A stretch of DNA of 64,000 nt from NCBI GenBank assembly GCA_019022495.1, contig JAFEKR010000010.1, positions 1,116,001-1,180,000 of the forward strand. The letters run 5' to 3'. Of the stretch, positions 23,301 to 36,419 are shown piece by piece. The translations under genes and the position numbers were made by a program. The notes under the pieces were generated by a model. The model searched no databases and was not told the DNA's origin. It saw only the letters and a program-made list of their open reading frames with translations. Within the stretch, counting starts at the first letter, position 1. Each line of letters begins with the position of its first letter. The stretch comes from Epichloe hybrida. Taxonomy: Eukaryota > Ascomycota > Sordariomycetes > Hypocreales > Clavicipitaceae.

Positions 23301-24723
23301 GAAAATGGTTGGATGGCATGCAATCCTGAAGGACTGGTCATTATTATCGTTCGCAATTAAAGGATGTGGGTGCATGCATGTGTTTGTTGTATTTCGTACA
23401 GGAGACCCGGACTGCGCAAGCAATTGGTCATGGGAATTGGTGAGTCCATACAATGATCAATAGACAATACTCCGTACTCCGTAGACTTGTCAGAAGCCCT
23501 TGATTGATCATCTGTCACAGCTCCTGCCTGTGTAATGAAACCACCTCTACGGAGTTACACGTCGTACATTCCAGATTGAATCCCCTCTGTCACCAATCGA
23601 TTCAGCCAGTACTTTTGAGGCTCTAACCACCTTCTCTTAGGGGATCGTGCCCAGGGTTTCACATTTTCTTTCAGTCGAGGTACGTGCACATAGAGATCTG
23701 TGGCGGGGATATCAGCAATTAATACATAAAGCATTTAGGTCTCTACATATATATAAAAAGTCCGCATAACTTCTTCCACCATAGACTTTAGGACTAGGGG
23801 GCCTAAGGTCACACCGTAACCCTTAAACCACAATGACACTCCTTTAATTGGAACTTCCTAGTCCGTTTCTCGCCTCCAGACCCTCCGTTTATCAGCTTGC
23901 GAGTCAACTCAGTCTCTGCGCATACTTATCGGAGGTAAATTTGCTTGGAGGAGGAGAACAACCCATGGAGATGAGGATCGACAACAGTGAGAAGACGTTT
24001 CAGTGGACGAAGAATAATTGGCCTGGACCGATTGCACGAGATCCCCCGTCATTCCCGACAAGCTGTGGCCGACCAGGCAGCTGAGATCAGCATCATATCT
24101 CGTGCTTTCGTGCCGCAAGAGAACATACTGGTCTATGATTTAGGGTCTGTGGGTTTTCAAGGACTGTAAATAATTAATGCTAATGGACGGGAGAACATGG
24201 TCACTCACTTTTGTGTCAATGAGGGTGACTTGCCATGGAGTTACACGGTCAATTTGGGCTGTCATTACACCAGACCACCAACCGAAGAATCGGACCATCT
24301 TGATTTTGGGTTTACCCACCACCTAAATGTAAGCGGTCTTCGCTATATACTCCACCTTACGTACATGTGGTAACCTCGTAGCAAGAGGGCGGCTCTTAGT
24401 TATTAGGAGGATTCGAGAACCCTCCGTGCCCTCTGCCCTAACTGTCTCCGTGCTCCTGACAATTTGTTAGCTGTAATAATCTAGTGCTTAACACACTAGA
24501 CTAAAAGTTCAGCTATAACCATAGTTAAATGATTGTAGCGAAACCAAGCCCTATAAAGCATATTCTAGCACATAACAGGTAGGTAGGCTATCCTTCCGTT
24601 TTAGGACTAAGGAAGGATGCGCACTTAAAAAGTGAGCGATGCGCATTTAGAGGTTCCTCGATCGAGGGCTTCGATTACAAAAGCATAAGACCCTCATAAT
24701 TGGCGTGGCCAAAGAAAAACCCC
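23301..24723. other. Intergenic, no gene recognised
   Basis: Holds the 3' region of the HD gene, TACTCCGTACTCCGTAG at 23,468-23,484 and TACGGAGT at 23,548, plus the right copy of the composite repeat at 24,475-24,650. Small open frames here have no recognisable features. Confidence 0.5.
24475..24650. repeat. Composite repeat, right copy
   Basis: Block one, 24,475-24,575, matches 21,297-21,405 (TCTAGTGCTTAACACACTAG, AGCCCTATAAAGCATATTCT). Block two, 24,594-24,650 (TTTTAGGACTAAGGAAGGAT, then GATGCGC words), matches 21,868-21,930. The first block is bounded by TGTTA and TAACA. With the left copy it brackets the HD-domain gene. Confidence 0.6.
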
Positions 24724-24795
24724 AGTTCACGCTCGGGTTCGAACCAAGGACTTAAAGATTTGCAATCTTTCACGCTACCACTGCGTCACGTGAAC
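24724..24795 (-). tRNA. tRNA-Cys (anticodon GCA)
   Basis: The minus strand folds into a complete 72-nt cloverleaf without intron: acceptor GTTCACG paired with CGTGAAC, D stem ACGC/GCGT, anticodon stem AAAGA/TCTTT around loop TTGCAAA (anticodon GCA), variable loop AAGTC, T arm CTTGG-TTCGAAC-CCGAG, and discriminator T. U73 is the identity base for cysteinyl-tRNA synthetase, which supports the call. Confidence 0.93.
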
Positions 24796-25149
24796 TTCAA
24801 GAGTTTCGGATGCCAAAACCATCTATAGACACTTCGTCAACAACTTGCCACCTTGTAGGATCAATCGCACAGCATCGTTTTTCCTTAATCTGCAAATTCT
24901 GCATGTGTATGGCAAGTATTAAGGTGTGCTTTGGAAACTTCCAAGTCCGTTCACAGTCCATATGCTGTAGAACCAAGTTACCAACCACAGCAGCGTACCA
25001 CATTACACCGGCACCATGGCTTGCCAATGCTCATTACTACGGTCAGGATAAACTCCCAAAGCTCGGATATGGGGTATAAAATCGCTGTTTATTCGTTTTC
25101 AGTCGCTGCAATCTGCTAAACCTTCAATTACCACTCTCGAGCGGCTTCT

Positions 25150-25896
25150 TTAATCCTGACACCCACTCAAATCCACGCTTTCCTGAGATTCAACCCCTTC
25201 GTTTTCATTCCAAACTGGGTTACCGACCTCAACGCCCCGACCAAAATCCTGCGCTGAAACCGACGCTGCTTCAGCTTGCTCTTGTTGAGCTTCCATTTCC
25301 GACACGGAGGTGTGTCTTCCCGGGCTGCGTTCCTCCCATTCTGCATTCGCGGCCCAACTCTCATACGAAGAAGCGTTCTCACGCGGAAGCGAACCATCAT
25401 CGATCCGAGGCGTATCTAGATCCTCAGTCCTTGTCGGTGGCCTGATCTGAGGCATATGAAAACCACTATCATGTGCAGTTGGCCATTGTCGTCGATATGT
25501 TGTCCAATGCCAATAAACCGTGGCAAAAATAAATGTGATCACAAGTCCCAGAATACTGCATACAATACCTGGGTGATACATGTTGTAGCCACTTTCTTGC
25601 CCAGGTTCCGAGTCTCCTAGCTGTGGCGCATTTCGTCGCTTCGGACCTGCTTGGAAGATGGAAGGGATATCTAGGTGCAAATAGTTTTCTTCCTGCGAAG
25701 AATAGTAACCCATATTAGTTAGGACTCTGCATGCAGGTGATGAAATGAAGCCGGATTCCGTACTCTGAACGGGGATAACTTCTAGAACACCAACATTCCC
25801 AAAGGCAGCAGCATGCAGGGTAGGAATAATCCAACCCTCATCTTGATAAAAGAAGAAGTTGGCAGATAGTGTGAAGAGAGGAACTCGTTGGAGTAA
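25150..25896 (-). CDS. Hypothetical single-pass membrane protein, 5' exon unresolved
   Basis: I do not recognise the family. The minus-strand frame is open for 248 codons upstream of the stop and begins right at a strong 3' splice site (TTTTCCACAG at 25,906-25,897), so at least one upstream exon exists; an ATG-only start would be at 25,713 (187 residues). The N-terminal half has an extracellular look (VPLFTLSANFFFYQDEGW, ISSPACRVLTN), then one membrane helix IVCSILGLVITFIFATVYW, then a basic WTTYRR stop-transfer and an acidic, Glu/Gln-rich cytoplasmic tail. This suggests a type I membrane protein. A possible first exon lies at 26,368-26,176 (hydrophobic start MPCSIVVYAWYMLFYY, donor GTATGA), but joined directly it does not keep frame, so the model is incomplete. 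Confidence 0.55.
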   Translation of the reverse strand, partial: LLQRVPLFTLSANFFFYQDEGWIIPTLHAAAFGNVGVLEVIPVQSTESGFISSPACRVLTNMGYYSSQEENYLHLDIPSIFQAGPKRRNAPQLGDSEPGQESGYNMYHPGIVCSILGLVITFIFATVYWHWTTYRRQWPTAHDSGFHMPQIRPPTRTEDLDTPRIDDGSLPRENASSYESWAANAEWEERSPGRHTSVSEMEAQQEQAEAASVSAQDFGRGVEVGNPVWNENEGVESQESVDLSGCQD

Positions 25897-25911
25897 CTGT
25901 GGAAAATTATG

Positions 25912-26419
25912 GGAATAAATTTAGCAGTATAGAAATGTCTTTATGAGGTGCAAAAAGCAGTAGTTAGTGATGAAGGAAGAACAAAGACGAAAGTGGCGAG
26001 TAGTCAAGCTCCAAGAAGGGGTCATGATGGTCACGTCCTCTTTCCGCGTCGCCCCTTATTGAAGCAGCTTGGCCAAATAGCCAAAAACGGAGGGTGCACC
26101 CCTAACAGTAGCTGCGATAAATGAGCATATCATATGCTTAACCCTCATCTTCAATTGCATGTGTTTCTTCATCTGGTGCCAATCTTGGTTCATACCTGCC
26201 GAAAATGATTTTGGAGGGGGAAAACATGCGACATGAACAATTGGCCCTCGTTAGGGTTACAGTAAATCTCTGCTCTAATAAAGTTTGTCTCGTATCTAGG
26301 GTAAAGCCTTTAACTACTCCGTAGTAAAATAGCATATACCAAGCATATACCACTATACTACAGGGCATATATTACCTATAACCCCTATATTACTCTCCGT
26401 TCCTGCCTTGACATCGAAT
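25912..26419. other. Intergenic / unresolved 5' part of the membrane-protein gene
   Basis: Contains the likely intron and promoter of the minus-strand membrane protein, a TACTCCGTA word at 26,315-26,323 and an AT-rich stretch at 26,320-26,400 with TATACCA repeats. No further gene recognised. Confidence 0.4.
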
Positions 26420-27013
26420 TTAGTAGTTTTCCCAAATGTCCTTCACGTACCCCTCCGTCAACCTCTCGTCTCCTCCATAAACCCGCTGCCACCCCTCGAA
26501 CCCTTTGTCCAGCACCAAGACCTCCTGCTCCACGGCACCCTCGCCCTCCCTCTTCGACAAGCCATCCTTCTCCCGTAAATACTTCAATGCAGCACTCGGT
26601 CCACGCTGCTGACTCAGTGCGCAATGGAACACCACCGTCTTTGTATCCTTGAGCTTACGCACAAGTGTGGGCATCATGGCGTCGAGCTGCACGCTGGGGA
26701 TATTGATGCACCCTTTGATGTGGCCGCCGATGTAATCTACAGAAATGAAGTTAATATACCTGTCGCGGCACATAGGACGAGTGAATGTTGCCATGCCATT
26801 GTTTCATTTTCCCTTGCATTTGAAGGCGAGGAGGGGAGATTGACGTTGATAAGACTGTGGGAAGAGAAAAAAAAATTAAAATTGAAAAATGAACATACCG
26901 TCATCTCTAACGTCAATAATGGCATAGCTTGGGCTGGGTGAGTCCTTCTCAGCGAGAATCTTCTCAGAGAGTGACTTGGCGGATATGCGGCGCAGGCTTG
27001 CCATGGTGGTCAT
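26420..27013 (-). CDS. Rhodanese-fold phosphatase of the CDC25/Ych1-Ibp1 type
   Basis: Exon 1 (27,013-26,899) and exon 2 (26,736-26,420) are joined by an intron of 162 nt (GTATGTTC...TTCTGTAG), giving 143 residues. The small single-domain rhodanese shows the entry motif YAIIDVRDDDYIGGHIKG and the catalytic loop HCALSQQRGPSAA, a C-X5-R cysteine phosphatase signature; fungal relatives include S. cerevisiae Ych1/Arr2 and S. pombe Ibp1 (phosphotyrosine phosphatase or arsenate reductase). Between the loop and the C-terminus is the LDKGFEGW helix typical of rhodaneses. In-frame starts upstream at 27,064 and 27,133 would add an Arg/Ser-rich, acid-poor N-terminus resembling a mitochondrial presequence; 27,013 is the conservative choice. 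Substrate not decided by sequence. Confidence 0.85.
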
Positions 27014-27133
27014 GTTGCGGACTGATGATGCTGAGTGTGAGGTGACGTGTCTGAAAATTCCCATCAAGGACAACCAAGGGGACAGTGGCAAGTTCAGGCG
27101 TGTGTTGATACGAGAAAGTGATGGAATAGCCAT

Positions 27134-27549
27134 GTCAAGTCCAGACCGGGTTATCACATCACATCACATTTGACTAATATATATAGCGTGGCTTTTGGCT
27201 TTTGGGGAGCAAACATCGACCCACTTTTGACCCAGATCTCGTTGCACAGCATCAGTACAAATACAGCGCAACGCAGCACACAGGACGCGCGTGATTCTTC
27301 GTGGGGACATGATGTGCGAGAATTTCGTTGCTCTGTTCCTCGGATATTGGATATCATACGCTCGCCTAACTCCGCAATTGCACATGTGAAACAACAACGC
27401 CCTCAACCGCATCATATAATGCACTGTTTTGCCATCAAAGCCCAACCTCCAGTCTACTAGAATTCGTCAGAAACAACAACAAGAACAACATACAAGAGCT
27501 CCATAGTAAATCCGATAGCGTAGAGTAGTCCGCCTCGCCCCATCCGGCA
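27134..27549. other. Intergenic between the rhodanese gene and ADA2
   Basis: About 416 bp serving as promoter of the minus-strand rhodanese gene and 3' region of ADA2. ATCACATCACATCACATT at 27,153-27,170 is a short tandem repeat; no gene seen. Confidence 0.4.
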
Positions 27550-29197
27550 CTATGCCTTGCCAAGCCAGCCGGCGTTAATGAAAAAGTCAAAGATGCGTGC
27601 ACCTTTCTGTGTGTCGAGGCGACATATCTCCTTGGCCTGCTTCTTCTTCAACGTTCCGTTGGTCTTGAGCGCTTCCTTGAGAATTTGCTCCTTGATCATG
27701 AGGTAGGGCTTGGGCTGTAGTCGAATGACCTCGCAAAGTTTGGCTTCTTCGGGGGTTAGAAGGTGCAAGTCTGCTGCGGTATCTGGGTTCAGCTGAAGCG
27801 GCTGCAAACCAGATATCGGTTGCGGCATATGCTTTGGCCGGGGTTGAGCATGGGGTTGAGCGTGACCGTTCACGCCGTTTGTGTGACCGTTGGTCAACGG
27901 TTTGATGTCGCCGTCAGTTATTTCGCCGTCTGTTTGTGCCGCTGGGCGCATCGCCAGGTCAGGCGCGACAAGAAGTGCTGCACCGCTGGGCGGGTCTGGC
28001 GCCGCCTGTTGCTTGGATCGCTGGTTCGTGGCAAGCCGTTCTCTGTCCATGGAGCCCATTGGGACTGACTTTTGTGCGCGAGCTGCCTTTTCCAGTTCAT
28101 ATCTCTCTCCACTGCGAAGATCGCCAATCTTCAAGCTGCGCCATTCCTGTAACTGGGCAATTGCTTGCCTCAGATTCAATTCATCAATGAGACCCTGATT
28201 GAAGTCTTCAAAGTCGTTATGATTCATGATCCTCGCAAATGGCTTAGCTTTTTGTAACAGTTCCTTCTCTTCCTTTGATCGCTTCTTCTCAACTTTGGTA
28301 TTTTCTCTGTACTCCAGCAGATCATGCTCAAAAATGACCTTCTTCCGATCCGCACGCTGTGTGAGGCGGCAGTTGTAGATGTCCATCACTGTGAGTTTCA
28401 GCTCCATTTCCGGCTCTAGTTCGCCAGTTCGCGGGTTAATGCCATCGCCAGGATCAAATTGCATGTGCTGTACCGCTTCTTCAGCCTCGTTGGCGTACTC
28501 TGTTTCGAATTCGAGACGTCCAGGCATGAATCCCTGAATTTCGTGACAGCTGGGTACACTGGCCGTGGGCTTGGTCTTGGGTTGAAGCGCAGGCGCACCC
28601 TTTGATTTCTCCCGGCGCTCTTCTATCCTCCTCTTTTTCTGCGCCTGGAACTCCTCTCGTGGTATTTCGTTGGCGAGTTCACAATCATGTGGCCGGCAGC
28701 GCTTCGGTAGCGGAAAGTTTGGCGAGTCCACGTAGGTTTGGAGATAATGATCGCGAACTTCGTCCTTCTCGCGGAATCCACCGATGTGGTCCGCAATATC
28801 AGCCCAAGAGCCGAGACCATATATCTCGGCCCCTTCTAGAAGCAGTAATTCTTCATCGGCGCCCCATTCGCGCTCAAATATGGGAAATGAATTTTGCTCG
28901 ATTACTCGGAACTCGTGAGTGGCCGGGTCGTGCGCATTGCGAGATTCTCCTTTGGCGAAGCAGGAGACGCACAGGTCGAAATCGGAACATGCTGAGTCTG
29001 CACATCTAATGCGAACCTGTTCATCGCACGCGTCAGTAAACAACACTTGCGACACTTGCGATCGCTGGCGTCATGTCGAAGGTATCAGAGTAGTTGCAAC
29101 GACATACCGTTGATGTGATATCTGATGAGCACACGTCACAGACATATTTCACACCCCCTTCCCCTCTCGTCACAGTCTTTTTGCGTATGACACCCAT
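27550..29197 (-). CDS. ada2: SAGA/ADA transcriptional adaptor Ada2
   Basis: Exon 1 (29,197-29,108) and exon 2 (29,016-27,550), joined across a 91-nt intron (GTATGTCG...GAACAG), give 518 residues. Ada2 links the Gcn5 acetyltransferase to SAGA and ADA and stimulates its action on nucleosomal histone H3. Domains in order: ZZ zinc finger about 15-65 with ligands C20, C23, C35, C40, C46, C49, H59, H64; SANT/Myb repeat about 74-122 ([29 protein letters not shown]); the central Ada2-specific region with [21 protein letters not shown] text; C-terminal SWIRM about 435-518 ending [13 protein letters not shown]. The first exon is needed because it carries two of the zinc ligands, so an ATG-only reading of exon 2 would be wrong. 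Length matches other Pezizomycotina. Confidence 0.95.
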
Positions 29198-31615
<2,418 letters not shown>

Positions 31616-31789
31616 ATACAACGAATAAGTGGTTAGAAAATAATGAAAAGTAAATCTGGATGCTCATTTCTGTACCGCAGCAGACAAGCATCTAACGTCT
31701 TCGTTTCGACATTGCCACGTCCCCCTCCGACCCGTGTTAATAATCCAACTGCGCTGGAACGAACACACCCCCCCAATACATTGATGGGT

Positions 31790-32382
31790 TTAGTTGACCT
31801 CAACATAGTGGTCCCGCACAAGAGGCATCCAGATCAAAGCACAAGTTGCCAACGTGAAGGGAAAAACCTGAGGGAGACCAAACGTCATGCTCTTGAAGAT
31901 GAACTTTTCGCTGAGAAAATGGCCAAATGCTACAATGTAGGTCCAGTACGCAATGTTATACATGGGGCCCAAGTGCAGGTTATAGGCTGCGTAGCATCGA
32001 ACAATAGAGGTGATTAGGGTCCAAGTGCCGAAGAGGCGACCTGCAAGAGGCGTCATCTGATCCGTAGCCTTGGGATCGTTCTGCGCCGGGACGAGCTTAT
32101 CGGTCGAGTCCTCGGGGTTGTATGTCGTGGATGCAGCGGGGAGCTTGGTGTTGGGCACGAAGCGGCCGTTATAGAGGCGGCGCGAGAAGTGAAGCGTGGA
32201 GTAGGTTTGAAGACAGTTGCCAATGGAGATGACGGATAACTGTACGATGTTGTGATACATTAGCCATGGGCACTTTGGGTGACGGCGTTGGGCGTGTCGG
32301 AATAGGGGTTCTGGCGTACGACGAGCATGTAATATGGCAGAACACCTTTACCATCCGGCAGGACGGACTTGATGAAATCCAT
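31790..32382 (-). CDS. erg28: Ergosterol biosynthesis scaffold protein Erg28
   Basis: Exon 1 (32,382-32,320) and exon 2 (32,239-31,790), joined over an 80-nt intron with GTACGC donor and CGTACAG acceptor, give 170 residues. Erg28 is a small ER membrane protein that tethers the sterol C-4 demethylation enzymes Erg25, Erg26 and Erg27. Typical text: LSVISIGNCLQTYSTLHFSRR, TYNPEDSTDKLVPAQ, PLAGRLFGTWTLITSIVRCY. Four hydrophobic segments are visible, about 15-35, 80-100, 108-128 and 138-155. The short first exon supplies VLPYYMLV, completing the first helix. The acid/lysine KLVPAQNDPKATD loop is conserved in the family. Divergent to the ketoreductase gene. Confidence 0.92.
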
Positions 32383-32916
32383 TTTTTAAGAGGATGCCGC
32401 GATACAGTGGCCCGATTGCGTCTTGCTGTTCTCAGAGCGATCCACGCGTTCGCTGGACACAAGTTTCTGGTCAAAGATTTTGTGCACGAGGATAGGAGAT
32501 TTTAGAGCTTGGGCTGGGCCCCACTAGCATGGCTTGCATCCGTACGTATGTAGTGCAGCAGATGGGCTTTGACAGGTTGGTTTACGAACCATGGGAAAAA
32601 TAATCCAATAATCTTGATTACCTATGTATCAGTTGAAATATAAGTTGCCAACTTGAGTATTCGATGGCAGCGTCCAAGCACGCCCGGCGACAAGCTCTCC
32701 ATATTTGCAATTGGGCAGTTTCGGTGGATGTCGAGCTCAACAAATTCGGCTGCACATGCTTTTGGCGCGAGGTTCCGGCAGCTTTTTGCGTGTGCAAAGC
32801 CGCAGGGCCAGCACTGACCATCTTGTGCGGCAAGCATCTATCACCTCCCTCCCACTCCGTCACATCATCCTATTGTGTATTGTCATCAAAGGCACTGCCT
32901 CGACATACTCTTCACC
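32383..32916. promoter_or_regulatory. Divergent promoter shared by ERG28 and the ketoacyl-CoA reductase gene
   Basis: A 534-bp spacer between two start codons pointing away from each other. It has a CT-rich block just before the plus-strand start (CACCTCCCTCCCACTCCGTC). No defined sterol-response element could be placed by eye. Confidence 0.5.
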
Positions 32917-34032
32917 ATGGACAAGATCTGGGATCATCCTTCTCTGGCAGCTGTCAGACCTTATGTTGAGCAGCTTCCCGCCGTCCCACAGCCAGTAGTT
33001 GGCGCCCTTGCTGGCGTTGGCGCTCTGTACTTGGGATTGAAACTCTTCAGCTACCTGCGCCTGGTTTTGAGCGCCTTCGTCTTTTCCGGCCACAATGTGA
33101 GTCGCCAATTCCGGCCCTCATCACTGCACAGCTTAGTTCGTGTTTAGATTAACAGCATTCTTCTACAGCTTCGCAGGTATGGCCGCTCCGGATCATGGGC
33201 TGTCGTCACTGGTGCCTCCGATGGCCTCGGCAAGGAGTACGCTTCACAGCTTGCTGCCAAGGGCTTCAATCTCGTGCTCGTTTCTCGAACCAAGGCGAAG
33301 CTCGAAACTCTCGCGAAAGAGCTTGAAGAGAAATACATTGGGAAAGGTGGTCTCAAGGTCAAGATTCATGCCATGGACTTTGCCAAGGATGATGATGCCG
33401 ATTACGAGAAGCTGGCGGAGTTGATCCACGGTCTCGATGTAGCCGTCTTGATCAACAATGTTGGACAGAGCCACAGGATGCCTGTTTCCTTCCTCGAGAC
33501 TCCGAAGGAAGAGCTGCAAAACATTGTCACAATCAATTGCCTGGGAACCCTCAAGGTGACACAAGTTGTGGCTCCTATCATGAAGCAGCGCAAGCACGGC
33601 TTGATCTTGACGATGGGCTCTTTCGGCGGCTGGACTCCCACTCCGTATCTGGCCACCTACTCGGGCAGCAAGGCTTTCCTTCAGCAGTGGAGCAACGCCC
33701 TGTCCTCGGAGCTGGCTGATGACCACGTTGATGTCTACCTTGTGTTGAGCCATCTTGTCACCACTGCCATGAGCAAAGTTAGCCGTCCTAGCCTTCTCAT
33801 CCCCAATGCTCGCGACTTTGTCAAGGCCGCCCTCGGCAAGATTGGTCTCGGTGCTTACCAGACTGCACCAAACACTTACACACCTTGGTGGAGTCACTCG
33901 GTCATGCTGTGGTTGATTGAGAATGTTCCTGGTGTCAACAGTCCTGTAACGATCTGGTACAACAAGAAGATGCACTTGGACATTCGAAGACGAGCTCTTC
34001 GCAAGCAGGCTCGTGATGTTAAGAAGCAGTAA
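32917..34032 (+). CDS. ifa38: Very-long-chain 3-ketoacyl-CoA reductase
   Basis: Exons 32,917-33,096 and 33,169-34,032 (intron 72 nt, GTGAGT...CTACAG) give 347 residues. The ER enzyme catalyses the NADPH-dependent second step of very-long-chain fatty acid elongation, feeding ceramide synthesis. An N-terminal membrane helix (about 26-52) precedes the short-chain dehydrogenase fold: cofactor loop TGASDGLG (74-81), NNVG (about 156-159), catalytic S211, and Y224-x3-K228 in TYSGSK. The C-terminus, [22 protein letters not shown] in sequence order, is rich in Lys/Arg and ends with a dilysine-like ER retrieval signal. S. cerevisiae Ifa38/Ybr159w has 347 residues, the same size. Confidence 0.93.
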
Positions 34033-34650
34033 ACGAGTTCTGCTTAGTGATCGATGGAGTTGGATCTAAAGTGCGACTTGGAATATCTTATGAAGAGGTA
34101 ACAAGCTTCTAGAAGGGATAGGGAAAGGGAAAGGGAAAGCTATTGGAAAAGGATTTTTAAGCTTCAACTACAGTAGATAATGGTCATGTTCTGGGAAGCT
34201 AGAAGGGAGATCGGTGGTCTCGAGCATAGGCACATGGTGGAGGTTGACCATGAGCTATCGACGATATCTATGCGCTCAATCGCCATGATATGATGTTTCA
34301 AGACAACCCACCCTAAATTAAACGCGTGCATGCTGTAAAGTATCCGAAACATCAATGCAATGCAATGCAATGGATTGAATGCTTTCATCCACGCATGCTG
34401 ATGAAGTCATATGTCGATGGGCCCTGCACTCAGGCTCGACGGATTGATCAGGTGCCGACTTCGCAAGTTATGAATGGCCCGCGACTTGCGACAAAGGAAA
34501 AAAAAAAAAAAAAAAAAAAACCGTTCTGGCCGCATTCATTGTCGCGACCCAACTGCTTCCCCACCCCACTCAAGCTTTGTTTGGCTGCAGACAGAGATGA
34601 CTCAAAGAGCCACAAACCACACACACTAGACGCTCTTTTGTCCAGAATAT
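34033..34650. other. Intergenic with 23-base A tract
   Basis: Holds the ketoreductase 3' region (GGGAAA repeats at 34,118-34,138), an ATGCA-type short repeat near 34,353, and an uninterrupted run of 23 A at 34,498-34,520 roughly 320 bp before the cytosolic HTS1 start. No gene seen. Confidence 0.45.
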
Positions 34651-34668
34651 ATGTGTGCTGGCTCCGGC

Positions 34669-36419
34669 ATGCTGTTTGCGATAAACAGACGCTGTACATC
34701 TCCAATCACACGAACAGGCCCGTCTCTTGGTCTGTTGTTCCTTCGTACCTTTACGAGCTCCTCGGTCCCCCGACTCTCCGTGGCCACTTTTGCGCATCAA
34801 CACCACGACGAGATCATGGCGACTCCAGACGCCAAGGCGTCTCGCGCCCCGACAGTTACCCTGAAGACTCCCAAGGGTACGAGGGACTGGAGTGGACAAG
34901 ATATGCTTATGCGTGAGCAAGTTTTGTACGTTCAAGCTCCGTCAAGATTCAAGGACTCTCTCCGCACTGACTATGAATTAATCCCACGTGTAGCAAGATG
35001 ATCACTGATGTCTTCAAGAAACACGGTGGCACTCCTCTCGACACACCCGTCTTCGAATTGAAAGAAATCCTATCTGGAAGTAAGTCAGGACGCAACCGAG
35101 CGAGAGACTCGGTAGCTTAATTTTTTTCTATTTTCCCCCAGTAACTAACACGGCCAGAGTACGGCGAGGATTCCAAACTCATCTACGATTTGCAGGACCA
35201 GGGTGGTGAGCTCTGTTCTTTGCGATACGATCTGACAGTCCCTTTCGCTCGCTGGCTGGCCATGAACAACATCCAGTCAGTTAAACGATACCACATCGCC
35301 AAGGTCTACCGAAGAGATCAACCTGCCATCGCTCGAGGACGGTTCCGCGAATTTCACCAATGCGATTTTGATATTGCAGGTGTTTACGACTCTATGATTC
35401 CCGATGCCGAGGTTCTGCGAATTATTGTGGAGGTATTTGAGGCTTTGAAGCTTGGTGTCACTATCAAGCTGAACCACAGACAAGTCTTGGATGGCATGTT
35501 TGCGGTTGCAGGTGTCACCAAAGATAAGATCCGAACGATTAGTTCCGCTGTCGACAAGCTAGACAAAATGTCTTGGGAAGATGTAAAGAAGGAAATGGTA
35601 GAAGAGAAGGGACTGGCGGCAGAGGTTGCCGACCGTATCGGCGAATTCGTCCGCCACGCTGGTACCATTTCCGAGACTTTGGCCCTCCTCAACTCCAAGC
35701 CTGAGCTGGTTGCGAACGAGCAAGTCAAGCGCGGTCTTGATGACATGACCCTTCTTGCATCCTACGTCGACGCTTTTGGCATCTCTGACAAGGTATCCTT
35801 TGATCTTTCGCTCGCCCGAGGACTCGACTACTACACCGGCTTAATTTACGAGGTTATCAACCTGCCTCCTAAGCCGGAGGAGGGGGCTAATTCGGGAAAT
35901 AAATCCAAGAAAGACGATCCCGCTAGCCAAGTGGGCAGCATCGCCGCAGGTGGTCGTTATGATAACTTGGTGGGCATGTACGGCAAGAGGCAAATCCCTT
36001 GTGTGGGCATCTCATTCGGCGTCGACCGCATCTTTACCATCTTGGAAGCTCGACGCCAAAAGGAGGGTGCCAAGCAGAAGCGCGATATTGATGTATACGT
36101 CATGGCTTTTGGTGGCAAGGAGTTCACTGGCCTCTTGACTGAGCGCATGTCAGTAGCTCAGAGACTTTGGAGTGCCGGCATTCGCGCCGAGTTCTCTCCC
36201 AAAGTCAAGCCCAAGCTCCCACAGCAATTCAAGGCTGCAGAAGGCGTTCCGCTGGGTGTCATATTGGGTCAAGAAGAGCTCGCTGCTGGTCAGGTGAGAC
36301 TCAAGAAGCTGGGACAAGCAGAGGCCAAGGCTGGAGATGACGAGTCGTCGGGCAGGGACGATGGAAAGCTGGTGTCGTTGGATGAGTTGGCGGAAGAAGT
36401 GAAGAAGCTACTTCTCTGA
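34669..36419 (+). CDS. hts1: Histidyl-tRNA synthetase, probably dual mitochondrial/cytosolic
   Basis: Exon 1 ends 34,925; exon 2 is 34,994-35,079; exon 3 is 35,158-36,419. From the internal ATG at 34,816 the protein has 485 residues; from the upstream in-frame ATGs at 34,669 or 34,651 it has 534 or 540. The enzyme attaches histidine to tRNA-His. Class II motifs seen: [11 protein letters not shown], motif 2 in [23 protein letters not shown], histidine-binding [10 protein letters not shown] and [11 protein letters not shown], motif 3 [10 protein letters not shown], then the anticodon-binding domain from about [11 protein letters not shown]. The N-terminal WHEP-like stretch is minimal. The extension between 34,669 and 34,816 is rich in Arg, Ser, Thr and Leu without acidic residues, like a mitochondrial presequence; yeast HTS1 is known to make both forms from two starts. 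Confidence 0.94.

Noticed and set aside
22926..23453. 175-codon minus-strand frame opposite the HD-domain gene
   Set aside because: It is the antisense shadow of the conserved coding exon; no independent feature.
33244..33975. 243-codon minus-strand frame
   Set aside because: Exact antisense of the ketoreductase exon.
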